This document shows positions 44,368 to 53,474 of a stretch of 64,000 bases of DNA, piece by piece. Position 1 is the first letter of the stretch, and every line of letters begins with the position of its first letter. The notes under the pieces are model-generated. The model saw only the letters and a program-made list of their open reading frames with translations, had not been told where the DNA came from and did not search any database. This DNA is from Palsa-1447 sp964414785 (GTDB lineage: Bacteria > Verrucomicrobiota > Verrucomicrobiia > Opitutales > Opitutaceae), in contig CAYPXZ010000005.1 in the NCBI GenBank assembly GCA_964414785.1, positions 74,613 to 138,612 on the forward strand, written 5' to 3'. The position numbers and the translations under genes were made by a program.

Positions 44368-45575
44368 CCGAGGTTGTTGCTGAGCACCGTCCTCACCTTT
44401 GCCGCCCGGGCCGCGTTCGGGACGTAGTCCAGGTCGCAGTCCGGATCCGGCTCCTCCAGGTTCATGGTGGGGGGGATGATCCCCTGCTCTATCGTCTTTA
44501 CGCATACGACGGACTCTATGCCCCCGGCGGCCCCAAGCAAATGCCCGGTCATCGACTTGGTCGAGCTTATCGGCACCGAGCGGGCGCCCTCGCCGAACAC
44601 CTTCTTGATGGCGAAGGTCTCGAACTTGTCGTTGTAGGGGGTCGAGGTCCCGTGGGCGTTGATGTAGTCGACGCTCTCGGCGCCGGCCTGGGCGCTGTCG
44701 AGCGCCCGGCGCATGGCCATCGAGAGGCCCTTGCCCTCGGGGTCGGGCTGCGTGATGTGGTAGGCGTCGCAGGTCGCGGCATAGCCCGCCAGCTCGCAGT
44801 AGATCCGCGCGCCGCGCGCCGTCGCATGCTCCAGCGACTCGAGCACAAGGATCCCGGCGCCCTCTCCCATGATGAATCCGTCGCGGTTCTTGTCGAAGGG
44901 CCGGCTCGCCGACTGGGGATGGTCGTTGCGGGTGCTCATCGCCTTCATCGAGCAGAACGACGCGTAGGCAAAGGGCGTGATCGCGGCCTCGCTCCCGCCC
45001 GCCACCATGACGTCGGCGTCGCCGCGGCGGATGGCATGGGCGGCCTCGCCGAGCGAATGCGTCCCGGTCGCGCAGGCCGAGACCATCCCGAAGTTGGGGC
45101 CCCGAGCCCCGAGATCGATCGCGACAAGGCCCGAGCACATGTTGCCGATAAGGGACGGAATCGTGAAGGGGGACACCTTGCGCGGTCCCCGCTCGAAGAG
45201 GACCCGCAGCTGCGTCTCGTAGGTCTGCATCCCTCCGATGCCCGAGCCGATGATGACGCCGACGCGGTCGCCATCCTCCTTCGCCATGTCGATGCCCGAG
45301 TCGGCGACGGCCTGCTTCGCGGCCACGAACCCGAAATGGGTGTAGCGGTCGTTCCGGCGCGCCTCCTTCGGGTCCATCAGGAGGTTAACGTCCCAGTCGC
45401 GCACCTCCGCCCCGATCTGGCATGCAAAGGCAGACGGGTCGAAGAGCGTCACCCGGTCGACCCCGATCTTTCCCGCGATGAGCCCCGACCAGAAGGCGGG
45501 CACGTCGTGCCCTATCGAGGTCACGGCGCCGAGGCCTGTGACCACCACGCGGCGTTCGCTCGTGCGGCTGCTCAT
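44325..45575 (-). CDS. fabF: 3-oxoacyl-ACP synthase II
   Basis: A 416-residue ketoacyl-ACP synthase for fatty acid elongation. The catalytic triad is C168 (VSACATGTH), H308 (INAHGTSTPYND) and H345 (SMTGHLLGAAGG). RRVVVTGLGAVTSIG is the family start. ATG at 45575 is used instead of the start 11 codons upstream, as FabF homologues begin here. It follows acpP by 75 bases in a fabG-acpP-fabF cluster. Its 3' end overlaps the transglycosylase frame. Confidence 0.96.
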   Translation of the reverse strand: MSSRTSERRVVVTGLGAVTSIGHDVPAFWSGLIAGKIGVDRVTLFDPSAFACQIGAEVRDWDVNLLMDPKEARRNDRYTHFGFVAAKQAVADSGIDMAKEDGDRVGVIIGSGIGGMQTYETQLRVLFERGPRKVSPFTIPSLIGNMCSGLVAIDLGARGPNFGMVSACATGTHSLGEAAHAIRRGDADVMVAGGSEAAITPFAYASFCSMKAMSTRNDHPQSASRPFDKNRDGFIMGEGAGILVLESLEHATARGARIYCELAGYAATCDAYHITQPDPEGKGLSMAMRRALDSAQAGAESVDYINAHGTSTPYNDKFETFAIKKVFGEGARSVPISSTKSMTGHLLGAAGGIESVVCVKTIEQGIIPPTMNLEEPDPDCDLDYVPNAARAAKVRTVLSNNLGFGGQNASIVFRAL

Positions 45576-45650
45576 GCTCTCTCGAGTCGCCGCCCGGCCG
45601 ACTTCCAAAGGGGTGAAAGCAAAGCGCGACAGACTGCCGTCAACGACGGA

Positions 45651-45914
45651 TCAGCTCTGGCCGGCTTTGCTCTTAATGTACTCGGTGACCTGGCCGACGG
45701 TCTGGAGTTTCTCGGCATCGGACTCGGGGATCTCTCCCTTGATCTCGTCCTTGAACTCCTCCTCAAACGCCATGATCAATTCGACGGTGTCGAGCGAATC
45801 GGCGCCCAGATCATCAAGAAAGGAGGCGGTGGGTGTGATCTGCTCCTCGTTGACGTTGAGCTGATTCACAATGATCTCCTTAACGCGCTGGTCTATGGTT
45901 TTTTGTTCAGCCAT
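45651..45914 (-). CDS. acpP: Acyl carrier protein
   Basis: An 87-residue acidic carrier for fatty acid intermediates. S40 in DDLGADSLDTVELI takes the phosphopantetheine arm; helix 2 continues with IMAFEEEF. The N-terminal VKEIIVNQLNVNEEQIT is typical. It is slightly longer than E. coli AcpP (78) because of an N-terminal MAEQKTIDQ and a C-terminal GQS. It starts 28 bases after the fabG stop. Confidence 0.97.
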   Translation of the reverse strand: MAEQKTIDQRVKEIIVNQLNVNEEQITPTASFLDDLGADSLDTVELIMAFEEEFKDEIKGEIPESDAEKLQTVGQVTEYIKSKAGQS

Positions 45915-45942
45915 TGGGTGATAATCCGAGTGTTTGGAGGCT

Positions 45943-46692
45943 TCACATTGCCATGCCGCCGTCAACGGTAAAAACCTGTCCGGTAACGTATCCGGACTCC
46001 TCAGAGCACAGAAAGGCGCACATATTGGCTATATCGGCAGCCTCCCCGAACCTCTTTAGGGGCACAACTTCCAATATCTTGGCCGCCAATTCTGGTTTAT
46101 TGACGAATTCGGTCGTCATGTCGGTCTTAATGAACCCCGGGGCCACGGCGTTCACGGTGACGCTTCGAGAGGCGAATTCCCGGGCCAGGGACTTGGTGAG
46201 CCCTATCATCCCGGCCTTCGCCGCCGAGTAGTTGGCCTGGCCGGCGTTGCCCATAATCCCGCTGACGGAGGTGATGTTCACGATCCGGCCCCAGCGCGCG
46301 CGGGTCATCGGGCGGGCCAGGTGCTTGGTCCAGTGGAAGCAGCTCGTCAGGTTCGTCGCAATCACGTCGTTCCAGTCCGCGTCGCTCATCCGGAAGAGGA
46401 GCCCGTCGCGGGTGATGCCCGCATTGTTGACCAGGATGTCGATGACGGGGATCTCGGCCAGGAGGGCCTCCGCGGCCTTGGCCACCGCGGCGCCGTCAGC
46501 CACGTCGACCGCGAGCGCCCGGGCCTTGCCCCCGGCCTTGTTGATCTCGGCCGCCGCGGCGCCGCACGAGTCGGCCGACTTGGAGACGCAGATGACCGTC
46601 ACGCCGTTGCGCGCGAGCGTTTCTGCAATCGATTTGCCAATGCCACGGCCCGCGCCGGTGACGAGGGCAGTCCTGTTGTTGAATGTCAGCAT
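45943..46692 (-). CDS. fabG: 3-oxoacyl-ACP reductase
   Basis: A 249-residue short-chain dehydrogenase that reduces 3-ketoacyl-ACP with NADPH. The nucleotide loop is TGAGRGIGKS (about 12-21), NNAG is at 89-92, and the catalytic set S142, Y155 and K159 is in NITSVSGIMGNAGQANYSAAKAG. The context (acpP, fabF) settles FabG over other reductases. It begins 7 bases after the CysJ-like gene, so the two share a transcript. Confidence 0.95.
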   Translation of the reverse strand: MLTFNNRTALVTGAGRGIGKSIAETLARNGVTVICVSKSADSCGAAAAEINKAGGKARALAVDVADGAAVAKAAEALLAEIPVIDILVNNAGITRDGLLFRMSDADWNDVIATNLTSCFHWTKHLARPMTRARWGRIVNITSVSGIMGNAGQANYSAAKAGMIGLTKSLAREFASRSVTVNAVAPGFIKTDMTTEFVNKPELAAKILEVVPLKRFGEAADIANMCAFLCSEESGYVTGQVFTVDGGMAM

Positions 46693-46699
46693 TTTGGTT

Positions 46700-47863
46700 T
46701 TAGTAGACGTCGCGCAGGTAGCGCCTCTCCCTCTTCATAAGCTTAACGTATTCAGCGGCCTCCACAGATGTCATCCCTCCCCGGCTTGCGATCAGCTCGT
46801 GGAGGGCGGCATCGACATCCTTTGCCATGCGCTTTGCGTCGCCGCAAACATAGAAATTGGCCCCCGTTTTAATCCAATCCCAAAGTTCGGCGGCATTCTC
46901 CCTCATCCGATCCTGGACGTAGACCTTGTTCGGCTGGTCCCTTGAGAACGCGGTATCGAGGCGCGTGACGACGCCGAGGCTGCGCCAGCGCGTGAACTCG
47001 TCCTCGTAGACGAAGTCGCTCGCCCTCCTCTGGTCGCCGAAGAAGATCCAGTTGCGGCCGGTTGCCCCGGAGGCCTCGCGGTCCTGCATGAATCCGCGGA
47101 AGGGGGCGATGCCGGTCCCGGGACCCACCATGATCATGTCCCTGGCGCCGTCCTCGGGCGGCACGAAATGCGAGGGGGAGACGAAGACCGGCGTTGACGC
47201 CTCTCCGAGCGGGGCCCGGTCCGCCAGGTACGTCGAGCAGACCCCGACCCGGTCGCGACCGTTCGTCTCGTAGCGCACGATGGCCACCATCAGGTGCACG
47301 TCCTCGCGGTGAAGGCGCGGCGACGAGGCCACCGAGTAGAGCCTTGGCATCAGGCGGCGCATGTGCTCGACGAGCTCCTGGGGCGTCAGCCTTGCGCTCG
47401 GAAACTCCAGGAGAAGGTCGATGAATTCACGGTCGCGGAGCCACTTGGCGAGCGCCTCCGCCGACTCCGGCAAAAGGAGCCCCTCGAGCGCGGCCCGCTC
47501 CGCAGGCTCGCTCGCCCTGGCGGCCAAGGTCTGCACGATCCTCCTCGGGGGCGCGGCCAGGGCCAGCTTCGTGCCGAGGGCCTCGCGAAGCGGGACCGTG
47601 CCCTCGATCCTCGGGATGCTGACGGGCTCGTCGCCCTCGGCTCGCAGCGCCGCCAGGATCGTGTCGACCTCCTTCGGCCGGTTCGCGGGAAAAATGCCGA
47701 GGGAGTCGCCCACGCCGTAGGTCAGCCCGCTTCCCGCCAGGCTGATCACAAAATGTCGCGTCTCCTTCGAGGAACCCGGCCCGCTGAGCAGTCGGTTCTC
47801 GGTGACCCGGGCGGCAAAGGGGTGGTCCTTGGTGTAGACCGGTGTCGTGACGGGATCAGTCAT
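46700..47863 (-). CDS. CysJ-like NADPH-flavoprotein reductase without flavodoxin domain
   Basis: A 387-residue FAD/NADPH oxidoreductase. FAD-binding marks are RLYSVASSP and GVCSTYLAD, NADPH-binding marks are GPGTGIAPFRGF and NFYVCGDAKRMAKDV, and the C-terminus YLRDVY is that of sulfite reductase alpha and cytochrome P450 reductase. A connecting domain of the CysJ type is present, but the FMN flavodoxin domain that normally precedes it is absent. The electron acceptor is therefore probably a separate flavodoxin, a ferredoxin or a hemoprotein. Starts at 47863 (ATG) or 47881 (ATG) are both possible; TTG further upstream is less likely. It heads the fab cluster; its role there is unclear. Confidence 0.82.
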   Translation of the reverse strand: MTDPVTTPVYTKDHPFAARVTENRLLSGPGSSKETRHFVISLAGSGLTYGVGDSLGIFPANRPKEVDTILAALRAEGDEPVSIPRIEGTVPLREALGTKLALAAPPRRIVQTLAARASEPAERAALEGLLLPESAEALAKWLRDREFIDLLLEFPSARLTPQELVEHMRRLMPRLYSVASSPRLHREDVHLMVAIVRYETNGRDRVGVCSTYLADRAPLGEASTPVFVSPSHFVPPEDGARDMIMVGPGTGIAPFRGFMQDREASGATGRNWIFFGDQRRASDFVYEDEFTRWRSLGVVTRLDTAFSRDQPNKVYVQDRMRENAAELWDWIKTGANFYVCGDAKRMAKDVDAALHELIASRGGMTSVEAAEYVKLMKRERRYLRDVY

Positions 47864-47936
47864 GCCGAGGCGGGGGTTCATGAAGGGGTTGCGTCCTGCC
47901 GCTTGCAAGCTGCTTCAACCGAATCACATTCTGGGC

Positions 47937-48905
47937 ATGCAATCGAAGGGACCGCTCCTCACGGGATTCCACCACCTGACCGCCGTCACGGCCCACGCCG
48001 CGGAGAACCACGCCTTCTACACGCGGGTCCTCGGGCTTCGCCTGGTGAAGAAGACGGTCAACCAGGACGACGTCTCGGCGTACCATCTCTTCTACGCCGA
48101 CGGCAAGGCGAGCCCCGGTACCGACATCACGTTCTTCGACTGGCCGGCCGCGCCCGAGAGGCGAGGCACGCGCAGCGTCGTCCAGACCGGCTTCAGGGTC
48201 GCCGACGAGGCAAGCCTGTCCTGGTGGGCCGGCCGCTTCCAAGAGCTCGGGGTCAAGCAGGGCGCGATCGTTGAGCGGGACGGCCGCCATGCCGTCGATT
48301 TCGAGGACCCCGAGGGGCAGCGCCTGTGCCTCGTGGACGATGCAAAGGGCGCCCCAGGCCATCCCTGGGAGCGCAGCAGCGTGCCGGGCGAGCACCAGAT
48401 CCGCGGCCTGGGTCCCATCCGCATGAGCGTCCCCGAGCTGGCGCCGACGGACAAGGTCCTGACCGGGGTCCTCTCGATGGAGCATGCTCGCTCGTACAAG
48501 GATCCCGGGAAGAAGGGCACCGACGTTCACGTGTACGCGATGGCCGGCGCCGGAGCAGCGAGCGAGCTGCACGTCGCCGTCGAGCCTGGCATCTCCCCCG
48601 CCCGCCCCGGTGCCGGCGGCGTCCACCACGTCGCCTTCCGCACGCCCGACGACCTCCAATACGAGGCCTGGGCGGAGCGCCTCGAGAGGATGGGAATGCC
48701 GACCAGCGGCCCCGTCGACCGCTTCTATTTCCGAAGCCTCTATTTCCGCGAGCCGGGAGGCGTCCTCTTCGAGATTGCGACCGACGGCCCGGGCTTCGCG
48801 ACCGACGAAAGCCTCGAGAGCCTGGGTGAGCGCCTGGCGCTTCCCCCCTTCCTCGAGGGGCGCCGCCGGGAGATCGAGGCGGGGCTCAAGCCCCTCGACC
48901 TCTGA
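47937..48905 (+). CDS. Ring-cleaving dioxygenase/glyoxalase-family protein (tandem VOC)
   Basis: A 322-residue protein with two VOC modules. Module 1 begins with LTGFHHLTAVTAHAAENHAFYTRVLGLRLVKKTVNQDD, as in the MhqO/LinE group of putative hydroquinone dioxygenases. Possible metal ligands are H12-H13 near the start, H at GVHHVAF in module 2, and E in GVLFEIATDGPGFA. These three fit the usual 2-His-1-Glu site. Members degrade or detoxify quinols or thiol adducts; the substrate here is unknown. The gene diverges from the CysJ-like reductase by 73 bases, a possible redox pairing that remains inference. Confidence 0.82.
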   Translation: MQSKGPLLTGFHHLTAVTAHAAENHAFYTRVLGLRLVKKTVNQDDVSAYHLFYADGKASPGTDITFFDWPAAPERRGTRSVVQTGFRVADEASLSWWAGRFQELGVKQGAIVERDGRHAVDFEDPEGQRLCLVDDAKGAPGHPWERSSVPGEHQIRGLGPIRMSVPELAPTDKVLTGVLSMEHARSYKDPGKKGTDVHVYAMAGAGAASELHVAVEPGISPARPGAGGVHHVAFRTPDDLQYEAWAERLERMGMPTSGPVDRFYFRSLYFREPGGVLFEIATDGPGFATDESLESLGERLALPPFLEGRRREIEAGLKPLDL

Positions 48906-48979
48906 AGGCGCGTCGCCCGCGGCCCCCGGGGCTTTCCAATTGCCATGCCCCGGGGGGGCCGCAACGCTGACCCCTCACC

Positions 48980-49804
48980 TTGAACGAATACTTCGAAGAG
49001 CCCGCTGCGCAGGGGGGAACCCTCCGCCTCCAGAAGTTCATCGCCGACGCGGGCATCTGCTCGCGCCGCAGCGCCGAGGCGCTGATCGCCCAGGGCGAGG
49101 TGTGGGTCAACGGCAAGATGGCGGTCGCCGGCCAAAAGGTGACGCCCGGGACGGACAAGGTCACCGTGAGCGGGAAGATCGTGCGGACCTTGCCCCAGCC
49201 GCGGATCACCCTCGCGGTCAACAAGCCCCGGGGGCTCATCTGCTCCAACGACGACCCGCACAACCCCGACACGATCTTCACGCTCCTGCCGCGCGAGTAC
49301 AACCGCTTCAGGTTCTTCTGCGCCGGCCGCCTCGACAAGGACAGCGAGGGCCTCGTGATCCTGACGACGGACGGGGACCTGGCCCACAGGCTGATGCACC
49401 CGTCGAGCGAGGTCATCAAGCGCTACCACGTCACGCTCAAGCAGCCCTTCCCCTCCTCCCGGCTCCCGCGCCTGGTGAAGGGGCTCACCTTCGAGGGCGA
49501 GCGTCTCAAGGTCGAGCGGGCCGCCCTCATCAGCCCCAGGGCCGACGGCACCGCGATCGACCTGGACATCCACATGCACCACGGCAAGAAGCGCGAGATA
49601 CGCCTTCTTTTCTCGGCGCTCGGCTACATCGTGCTGCGGCTGCGCCGCTACCAGATCGGTGCGGTGCGCCTGAAGGGAATCCCGTTGCGCGGGGCAAAAC
49701 AACTTGCTTCAAAGGAGATCGAACAACTTTTCCGGTCGCCTAAGACTCCGCACGCGGAGTTGCAGGCGACCGCCCCAACGGAGCCAACCATCCATGAAGA
49801 TTAA
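48980..49804 (+). CDS. RNA pseudouridine synthase, RsuA/RluB family
   Basis: A 274-residue enzyme that isomerises a uridine in rRNA. An S4 RNA-binding domain (about 15-62: RLQKFIADAGICSRRSAEALIAQGEVWVNGK) is followed by the catalytic domain with the aspartate in FCAGRLDKDSEGLVILTTDGDLAHRLMHP, the family form of GRLDxxTxGL. RsuA, RluB, RluE and RluF share this signature, so the target uridine cannot be assigned; the S4 domain favours RluB or RluF. The start is TTG at 48980. The end overlaps the next gene by 11 bases. Confidence 0.88.
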   Translation: MNEYFEEPAAQGGTLRLQKFIADAGICSRRSAEALIAQGEVWVNGKMAVAGQKVTPGTDKVTVSGKIVRTLPQPRITLAVNKPRGLICSNDDPHNPDTIFTLLPREYNRFRFFCAGRLDKDSEGLVILTTDGDLAHRLMHPSSEVIKRYHVTLKQPFPSSRLPRLVKGLTFEGERLKVERAALISPRADGTAIDLDIHMHHGKKREIRLLFSALGYIVLRLRRYQIGAVRLKGIPLRGAKQLASKEIEQLFRSPKTPHAELQATAPTEPTIHED

Positions 49805-50579
49805 ACTCATCGTCACCGCCGCCTGCGCGGCCGGGTGCGCCGCCCTGAATGCCGCGACACTGAGCGTCCCGACCGCGGTCCAGAGCCGGCCTGACCCGGC
49901 ATCGGCCGTCATCGCGGTCCTGAAGGCCGGCTCCGAGCAGCCGGCGGCCACCGACAAGGCCGGCCCCGCCCCCGCCGGATGGGCCGCCGTCGAGGTCGCC
50001 GGACCCTTCGAGGGCTACGTGAAGAACAGGGACCTCTCGAAGCAGCTCGACGTCATCCCCGGTGCGAGCGTCTTCGTGGCGCCGAAGGACGGCGCCGGGC
50101 TCATCGCCGTCTTCGAGAAGGGCGACAAGGCCGAGATCACGGGGCTCCACGGCTCATGGACCCAGATCCGCCTCGAGAAGACCCTTGTCGGCTACATCCA
50201 GACGACCGCGCAGGCGCCCGCCGCCCCCGTACCCGCAACACCGACCTCCCAGGCCGCCCCGTCCTCCCCGAGCGCGGCTGCGGCAGGGTCCTCGGCCTCG
50301 GCTTCGGCAGCGCCCCAGGGCGAGAGCACGGGCGTCTCCAAGCTCTTTGAGGGCACGCTCGCAACGACCCGCTCGCTCCTCGCCCCCCGCCGGCCCTTCG
50401 ACTGGCAGCTGAGCGACTCGGATGGCAACCGGATCGCCTATGTCGACCTGACAAAGCTCCTCATGACCGACCAGATCGAGAACTACGCCGGCCACCAGGT
50501 CGTCCTCCTGGGCTCGCTGAAGCCCGTCGCGGGCGGAAGCGACCTGGTCATCGAGGCGGACGGCCTGCGCCTCAAATAG
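49794..50579 (+). CDS. Exported SH3-like domain protein, unknown function
   Basis: A 261-residue protein with a signal peptide (MKIKLIVTAACAAGCAALNAA). A bacterial SH3-like stretch (about 50-130: WAAVEVAGPFEGYVKNRDL to WTQIRLEKTLVGYIQ) precedes an Ala/Pro/Ser-rich linker (about 140-185), then a compact C-terminal domain ending in GHQVVLLGSLKPVAGGSDLVIEADGLRL, likely an OB-like beta barrel. SH3-like domains often bind peptidoglycan. I do not recognise a named family. The ATG overlaps the pseudouridine synthase stop, and folD begins at the base after its stop. Confidence 0.7.
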   Translation: MKIKLIVTAACAAGCAALNAATLSVPTAVQSRPDPASAVIAVLKAGSEQPAATDKAGPAPAGWAAVEVAGPFEGYVKNRDLSKQLDVIPGASVFVAPKDGAGLIAVFEKGDKAEITGLHGSWTQIRLEKTLVGYIQTTAQAPAAPVPATPTSQAAPSSPSAAAAGSSASASAAPQGESTGVSKLFEGTLATTRSLLAPRRPFDWQLSDSDGNRIAYVDLTKLLMTDQIENYAGHQVVLLGSLKPVAGGSDLVIEADGLRLK

Positions 50580-51455
50580 ATGGAGGTCATCGACGGGAAC
50601 AGGATCTCCGCCGAGATCATCGCCGAGCTGAAGGCCGAGGTGGCGGCGATGCACGGCCGCAAGCCCTGCATCGCGCTCGTGCGCGTCGGCGAGGACCCCG
50701 CGTCGGTCTCGTACGTTCGCAAGAAGGGACAGGTGGCGGCGGAGATCGGCATAGAGAGCCGCGTCATGCTGCCTCCCGTAACGATAGGCCAGGCCGAGCT
50801 CGAGGGCCTGGTCGAGACCCTCAATCTGGATCCTGCGGTCGACGGCATCCTGGTCCAGTCGCCGCTTCCCGACGGACTCGACGAGCGCGCGGTGTTCGCG
50901 AGGATCTCGCCCGAGAAGGACGTCGACGGCTTCAGCCCGATCAACATCGGCAAGCTCGCCCAGGAGGACCCGACGGGGTTCCCGTCCTGCACGCCCGCGG
51001 GCATCATGGAGCTCCTGGCGCGCAGCGGCGTCGACCTGGGCGGCAAGCACGTCGTCGTCCTCGGGCGCTCGCTGATCGTCGGAAAACCCGCCGCGCTCCT
51101 TGCGGTCCAGAAGAAGGCGGGCGCCAACGCGACCGTCACGATCTGCCATTCCAGGACGGCGAACCTCCCCTCGATAACACGGCAGGCCGACGTACTGATC
51201 GCCGCCATCGGGCGCCCCGAGTTCGTGAAGGCGGACATGGTGAAGCCGGGAGTCGTCGTGATCGACGTCGGCATCAACCGCGTCGCCGACGCCTCGCGCA
51301 AGACGGGATACCGCCTCGTGGGCGACGTCGACTACGCCGCGGTGGCGCCGCTCTCCTCGAAGATCACGCCCGTTCCCGGCGGCGTCGGTCCCATGACGGT
51401 CGCCATGCTCATGCGCAACACCGTCAGGGCGTACCGACTCAGGACCGCCCGCTGA
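50580..51455 (+). CDS. folD: Methylenetetrahydrofolate dehydrogenase/cyclohydrolase
   Basis: A 291-residue bifunctional folate enzyme that interconverts 5,10-methylene-, methenyl- and formyl-THF. The active-site Tyr-Lys pair is Y45 and K49 (SVSYVRKKGQ); VQSPLPDGLDERAVFARISPEKDVDGF and VVVLGRSLIVGKPAALLA are the family signatures, and PGGVGPMTVAMLMRNT is the C-terminal one. The second reads GRSxxVGxP in most members; LGRSLIVGKP fits. It starts immediately after the previous stop. Confidence 0.95.
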   Translation: MEVIDGNRISAEIIAELKAEVAAMHGRKPCIALVRVGEDPASVSYVRKKGQVAAEIGIESRVMLPPVTIGQAELEGLVETLNLDPAVDGILVQSPLPDGLDERAVFARISPEKDVDGFSPINIGKLAQEDPTGFPSCTPAGIMELLARSGVDLGGKHVVVLGRSLIVGKPAALLAVQKKAGANATVTICHSRTANLPSITRQADVLIAAIGRPEFVKADMVKPGVVVIDVGINRVADASRKTGYRLVGDVDYAAVAPLSSKITPVPGGVGPMTVAMLMRNTVRAYRLRTAR

Positions 51456-51516
51456 GGCGCTCGCGCGTGGGCTTGCGCCCGGCCCACCACGGTACATTCT
51501 CGCACCAGGATCCCCA

Positions 51517-52659
51517 ATGCCGAGCGAGCGAATACTGGTAGTCGACGACCAGCCGATCAACGTCCAGCTGCTGAAGCGCAAGCTGGAGCGCAGCGGCCTT
51601 GCCGTCTCGACCGCCAACAACGGCCTGGAGGCCCTGGAGCAGGTGAAGCTCAACAAGCCCGACCTGATCCTCCTGGACCTGATGATGCCCGACATGGACG
51701 GCATCGAGGTCTGCCAGCGCCTGCAGGAGCGAAGCGACACGCGCTCCATCCCGGTCATCTTCGTCACCGCCCGCACGACCAAGGAGAGCAAGCTCGAGGG
51801 CCTTGCCGTCGGTGCCGTCGACTACATCACCAAGCCGATCGACCTCGATGAGACCGTCGCCCGCGTCCTGACCCAGCTGCGCTTCGCCGCCATCAACCGC
51901 GAGAACCTCGAGCTGCAGCGACGCCTCGAGGAGTCGCGCCGGGCCGCGACGATCGGCGCCGTCGCCCAGGGCATCGCCCACAACCTTAACAACCTTCTGG
52001 GGGTCGTGATCGGCTACCTCGACCTCATCAAGAGCGGCTATGACAAGCCGGCCAACGTGAAGAAGAACGCCCAGAACGTCGACGACGCGATCCAGCGGAT
52101 CGTGGGGATCGTCCGCCAGCTGAGTACCCTCGTCGTCAAGTCCCGGCCCGACCTGACGCGGGTGCCGCTGCACCGCCTGATAGACGGCGGGATCCGCCGG
52201 TTCCACTCGGACTACAAGCTGACGGCGGGCGTCGTCGTCAACAACGCCGCGGGGGACCTCGAGATCGACACCAACATAGAGACCTTCGAGGAGGTGCTGT
52301 CCAAGGTGCTGATAAACGCCTGGGAATCCTACCAGGAGGCCCCGCCCGAGAGCAGGCCGATCACCATCAACGCCCGCGTCTTCGACAAGCCGCGCGGGGA
52401 GAAGATGCTCGAATTGCGGGTCGACGACAGCGGTGCGGGGATCGCCGAGGAGATCCGCGACCGGATGTTCGAGCCCTTCGTCAGCTCGAAGCGGACGGTG
52501 GGTGTCGGCATGGGACTGACGATCGCGCGCCATTCGCTGCGCAGCGTCGGGGGAGAGGTGACGATGGCGTCCAGGCCCGAGGGCGGGTCGAGCGCCATCC
52601 TGGTGCACCCCGTCCGCGACCCGCGCCACCGCGACCGCTCCCTGGTCGACGACGACTAG
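51517..52659 (+). CDS. Response-regulator/histidine-kinase fusion protein
   Basis: A 380-residue cytoplasmic signalling protein. Residues 1-120 form a receiver with acidic pocket D10-D11, phospho-acceptor D54 (ILLDLMMPDMDG) and K106. A HisKA-like dimerisation helix has H155 in AQGIAHNLNNLLGVVIGY (normally HxxNNxL), and the HATPase domain has the N-box KVLINAWESYQ, the G1 box DDSGAGIAEEI and the G2 box VGVGMGLTI. A receiver N-terminal to the kinase suggests input by phosphotransfer rather than from the periplasm. It starts 61 bases after folD; no cognate regulator gene is adjacent. Confidence 0.88.
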   Translation: MPSERILVVDDQPINVQLLKRKLERSGLAVSTANNGLEALEQVKLNKPDLILLDLMMPDMDGIEVCQRLQERSDTRSIPVIFVTARTTKESKLEGLAVGAVDYITKPIDLDETVARVLTQLRFAAINRENLELQRRLEESRRAATIGAVAQGIAHNLNNLLGVVIGYLDLIKSGYDKPANVKKNAQNVDDAIQRIVGIVRQLSTLVVKSRPDLTRVPLHRLIDGGIRRFHSDYKLTAGVVVNNAAGDLEIDTNIETFEEVLSKVLINAWESYQEAPPESRPITINARVFDKPRGEKMLELRVDDSGAGIAEEIRDRMFEPFVSSKRTVGVGMGLTIARHSLRSVGGEVTMASRPEGGSSAILVHPVRDPRHRDRSLVDDD

Positions 52660-52673
52660 CGCGCCGACTGACC

Positions 52674-53474
52674 ATGGAAAGCATCGCATTTCTCGGTTCG
52701 GGCTCCATGGCGGCGGCCATGGTCGAGGGGCTGATCGCAAAGGGCGCCTATTCCCCCGGACAGATCATCTGCATCGGCGGCTCGGGCAAGAGCGCCCCCG
52801 GCCTCTCCAAGCGGACCGGCATCCGCCTCGCCGCCTCCCTCGAGGAACTCCTTGAGGGCGCGGGCACCCTTGTCGTCGCCTTCAAGCCCCAGAACCTGGC
52901 GGGCGCGGACCCGCGCCTTGCCGCGCTCACGGAGGGGCGCCTCGTCATCTCGGTGCTCGCCGGCAAGAAGGTCGAGGCCCTCCAGGCGGCGTTCCCGCGC
53001 GCCCGCTGCCTCGTCCGGAGCATGCCGAATACCCCGGGCCAGATCGGGGCGGGGCTTACGGGCTGGTGCGCCGACCGGCCGCTCACCGCCGGCGACCGCT
53101 CCACGATCGACACCCTTTTCGGCGCCCTCGGCGCCTCGATCGAGATGCCCGAGTCGCAGATGGACGCCTGCACGGCCATCAGCGGCGCAGGGCCCGCCTA
53201 CGTCTTCGAATTCGCGGCGGCGCTTCGCGACGCCGCCATAGGCCTCGGGTTTGACGCGAAGACCTCCAAGGTGCTCGCGGTCGAGACCGTCCTAGGCGCC
53301 GCCCGCCTCCTCGCCCGGCGCGACGTCGACCCGGAGGTCCTGCGCAGCGAGGTCACCTCTCCGAACGGCGTGACCGCGGCCGGCCTGCGTAAGATGGCCG
53401 ACCGCGACTTCAGGGGGATGATCCGCGAGGCCGCCACGGCGGCCCGCGCAAGGAGCGAGGAGCTCTCAGCCTGA
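52674..53474 (+). CDS. proC: Pyrroline-5-carboxylate reductase
   Basis: A 266-residue NAD(P)H enzyme for the last step of proline synthesis. The nucleotide loop is IAFLGSGSMAAAMVEG; the late conserved segment is SEVTSPNGVTAAGLRKM, which in most members reads xVTSPGGTTxxGL, with asparagine for glycine in this protein. SGAGPAYVFEF sits in the substrate/dimer region. It shares one base with hldD (TGATG), so the two are co-translated. Confidence 0.94.
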   Translation: MESIAFLGSGSMAAAMVEGLIAKGAYSPGQIICIGGSGKSAPGLSKRTGIRLAASLEELLEGAGTLVVAFKPQNLAGADPRLAALTEGRLVISVLAGKKVEALQAAFPRARCLVRSMPNTPGQIGAGLTGWCADRPLTAGDRSTIDTLFGALGASIEMPESQMDACTAISGAGPAYVFEFAAALRDAAIGLGFDAKTSKVLAVETVLGAARLLARRDVDPEVLRSEVTSPNGVTAAGLRKMADRDFRGMIREAATAARARSEELSA

